The notes below the pieces were generated by a model, which worked only from the letters and a program-made list of their open reading frames with translations, had not been told where the DNA came from and did no database searches. A DNA stretch of 5,172 nt, taken from positions 1 through 5,172 of the forward strand of contig DCOU01000031.1 in the NCBI GenBank assembly GCA_002322525.1, in the 5' to 3' direction. A program made the translations under genes and the position numbers. This stretch comes from Candidatus Omnitrophica bacterium UBA1562. GTDB lineage: Bacteria; Omnitrophota; Gorgyraeia; Gygaellales; Profunditerraquicolaceae. Shown piece after piece: positions 4,509-5,172 of the stretch (position 1 is the stretch's first letter; every line of letters starts with the position of its first letter).

Positions 4509-5172
4509 ATGAAAAGAAACATTAATAATGAGTATCGACTGATATTGTTATTATCTCGGCTAAAAATAACCCCTCTCATCCAGCAAGAAATCAAAAAACT
4601 CCTGCTTAATTATATTGACTGGGATTTTGTAATAAAGGCCTCTAACCACCAGGGCGTCTTGCCTTTTTTATATTATAACATAGAAAAACTTGAATTCCAA
4701 AATCTAATCCCTGCTGATATTTTTTTATATATGAAAAAATATTACTACTCCAATCTAAAAAGAAATGTACTGATTGAAAAAGAGATTTATTCCCTGCTGA
4801 AAACAGCAAACAGTAAACATATTGTAATCATTCCTTTTAAGGGATTTGCCTTAATTCAAACCCTCTACCATAATCCCGCTTTAAGAACAATGGCGGATAT
4901 AGATATATTAGTTAAAAAAGAGGATACAGAAAAATTGAGGACTATTTTCATGGAATCAGGATATGCAGAAAATAAAGCGCACATTGGACATAATATAACG
5001 GTTTTCATAAAACATTTTTTGTCCAATATACCCATAATCATAGAAATTCATGATACGATTGTCCCGCCAAGGCCTTATAAGTTAAATCTCCCTGATCTCT
5101 GGAATAGGGCTCAAGAAAAAATCATCAATAACGAAAAAATATTCTATCTTTCGCCAGAAGACACCTTTTTAT
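4509..5172 (+). CDS. NTP_transf_5-like nucleotidyltransferase family protein (3' end off window)
   Basis: The first 221 residues are visible and the frame is open to the window end. The segment IIPFKGFALIQTLYHNPALR at about 107-126, then TMADIDILV, matches the core of the uncharacterised nucleotidyltransferase family (NTP_transf_5): a KG motif and a DXD-type Asp pair in MADIDILV. Further on, EIHDTIVP and, at the edge, LSPEDTFL also fit the family. Members are usually around 350-400 residues, so a large part is missing. Function is poorly known; such proteins often lie beside HprK-like and PqqD-like genes in peptide-modification clusters, which fits the HprK domain 2.3 kb away. ATG 4509 has no SD and sits about eight bases after a -10 box, so translation is probably leaderless. 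No other in-frame start near it looks better. The base composition here looks more A/T-rich by eye than the left half. Confidence 0.85.
   Translation, partial: MKRNINNEYRLILLLSRLKITPLIQQEIKKLLLNYIDWDFVIKASNHQGVLPFLYYNIEKLEFQNLIPADIFLYMKKYYYSNLKRNVLIEKEIYSLLKTANSKHIVIIPFKGFALIQTLYHNPALRTMADIDILVKKEDTEKLRTIFMESGYAENKAHIGHNITVFIKHFLSNIPIIIEIHDTIVPPRPYKLNLPDLWNRAQEKIINNEKIFYLSPEDTFL

Overview
The window looks like part of an uncultured bacterium's accessory genome, with bacterial Shine-Dalgarno (SD) sites and sigma70-type promoters. It carries a ribosomally made, post-translationally modified peptide (RiPP)-type locus, a HEPN/MNT gene pair, a second radical SAM (rSAM) gene and a nucleotidyltransferase-like gene. 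The palindromic A/T-rich spacer repeats and this gene mix remind me of Omnitrophota-like candidate-phylum bacteria. That is an impression only; no rRNA or marker gene is present.

Layout. Every gene left of about 4.47 kb reads leftward (minus strand); only the last gene reads rightward. In leftward transcription order: (1) 4467-3549, an rSAM/SPASM enzyme with one frameshift; (2) 3398-3006, a HEPN-domain protein; (3) 3049-2690, a minimal nucleotidyltransferase overlapping the HEPN gene; (4) 2639-2446, a 64-residue Cys-containing precursor-like peptide with one frameshift; (5) a 245-bp spacer with a palindromic repeat and a direct-repeat/palindrome block; (6) 2200-247, a fused rSAM-SPASM-HPr-kinase-like protein with one frameshift; (7) a spacer with a 20-bp perfect inverted repeat; (8) 78-1, the start of a second precursor-like peptide, cut by the window edge. 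At the right end, 4509-5172 (plus) is a partial NTP_transf_5-like nucleotidyltransferase gene diverging from the rSAM/SPASM gene.

The most interesting part is 1-2639. Two short peptides sharing an almost identical leader block (KPKLIILTRGKPEERV) flank one large protein that joins an rSAM/SPASM maturase to an HprK-like kinase domain. Five of the six nucleotide differences in the 18 codons shared by the two leaders are synonymous, so the leader is probably under protein-level selection. The model is a leader-guided system in which the fused enzyme makes a radical modification and perhaps phosphorylates the core peptide. HprK-like and NTP_transf_5-like genes often occur in peptide-modification clusters, so the gene at the right edge may be functionally related.

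Three genes (precursor 1, the fused maturase and the second rSAM) each need exactly one single-base correction, in or near a homopolymer, to give a full-length family-like product. This suggests consensus or assembly errors, or very recent decay. Programmed frameshifting and phase variation are less likely but cannot be excluded from the sequence alone.
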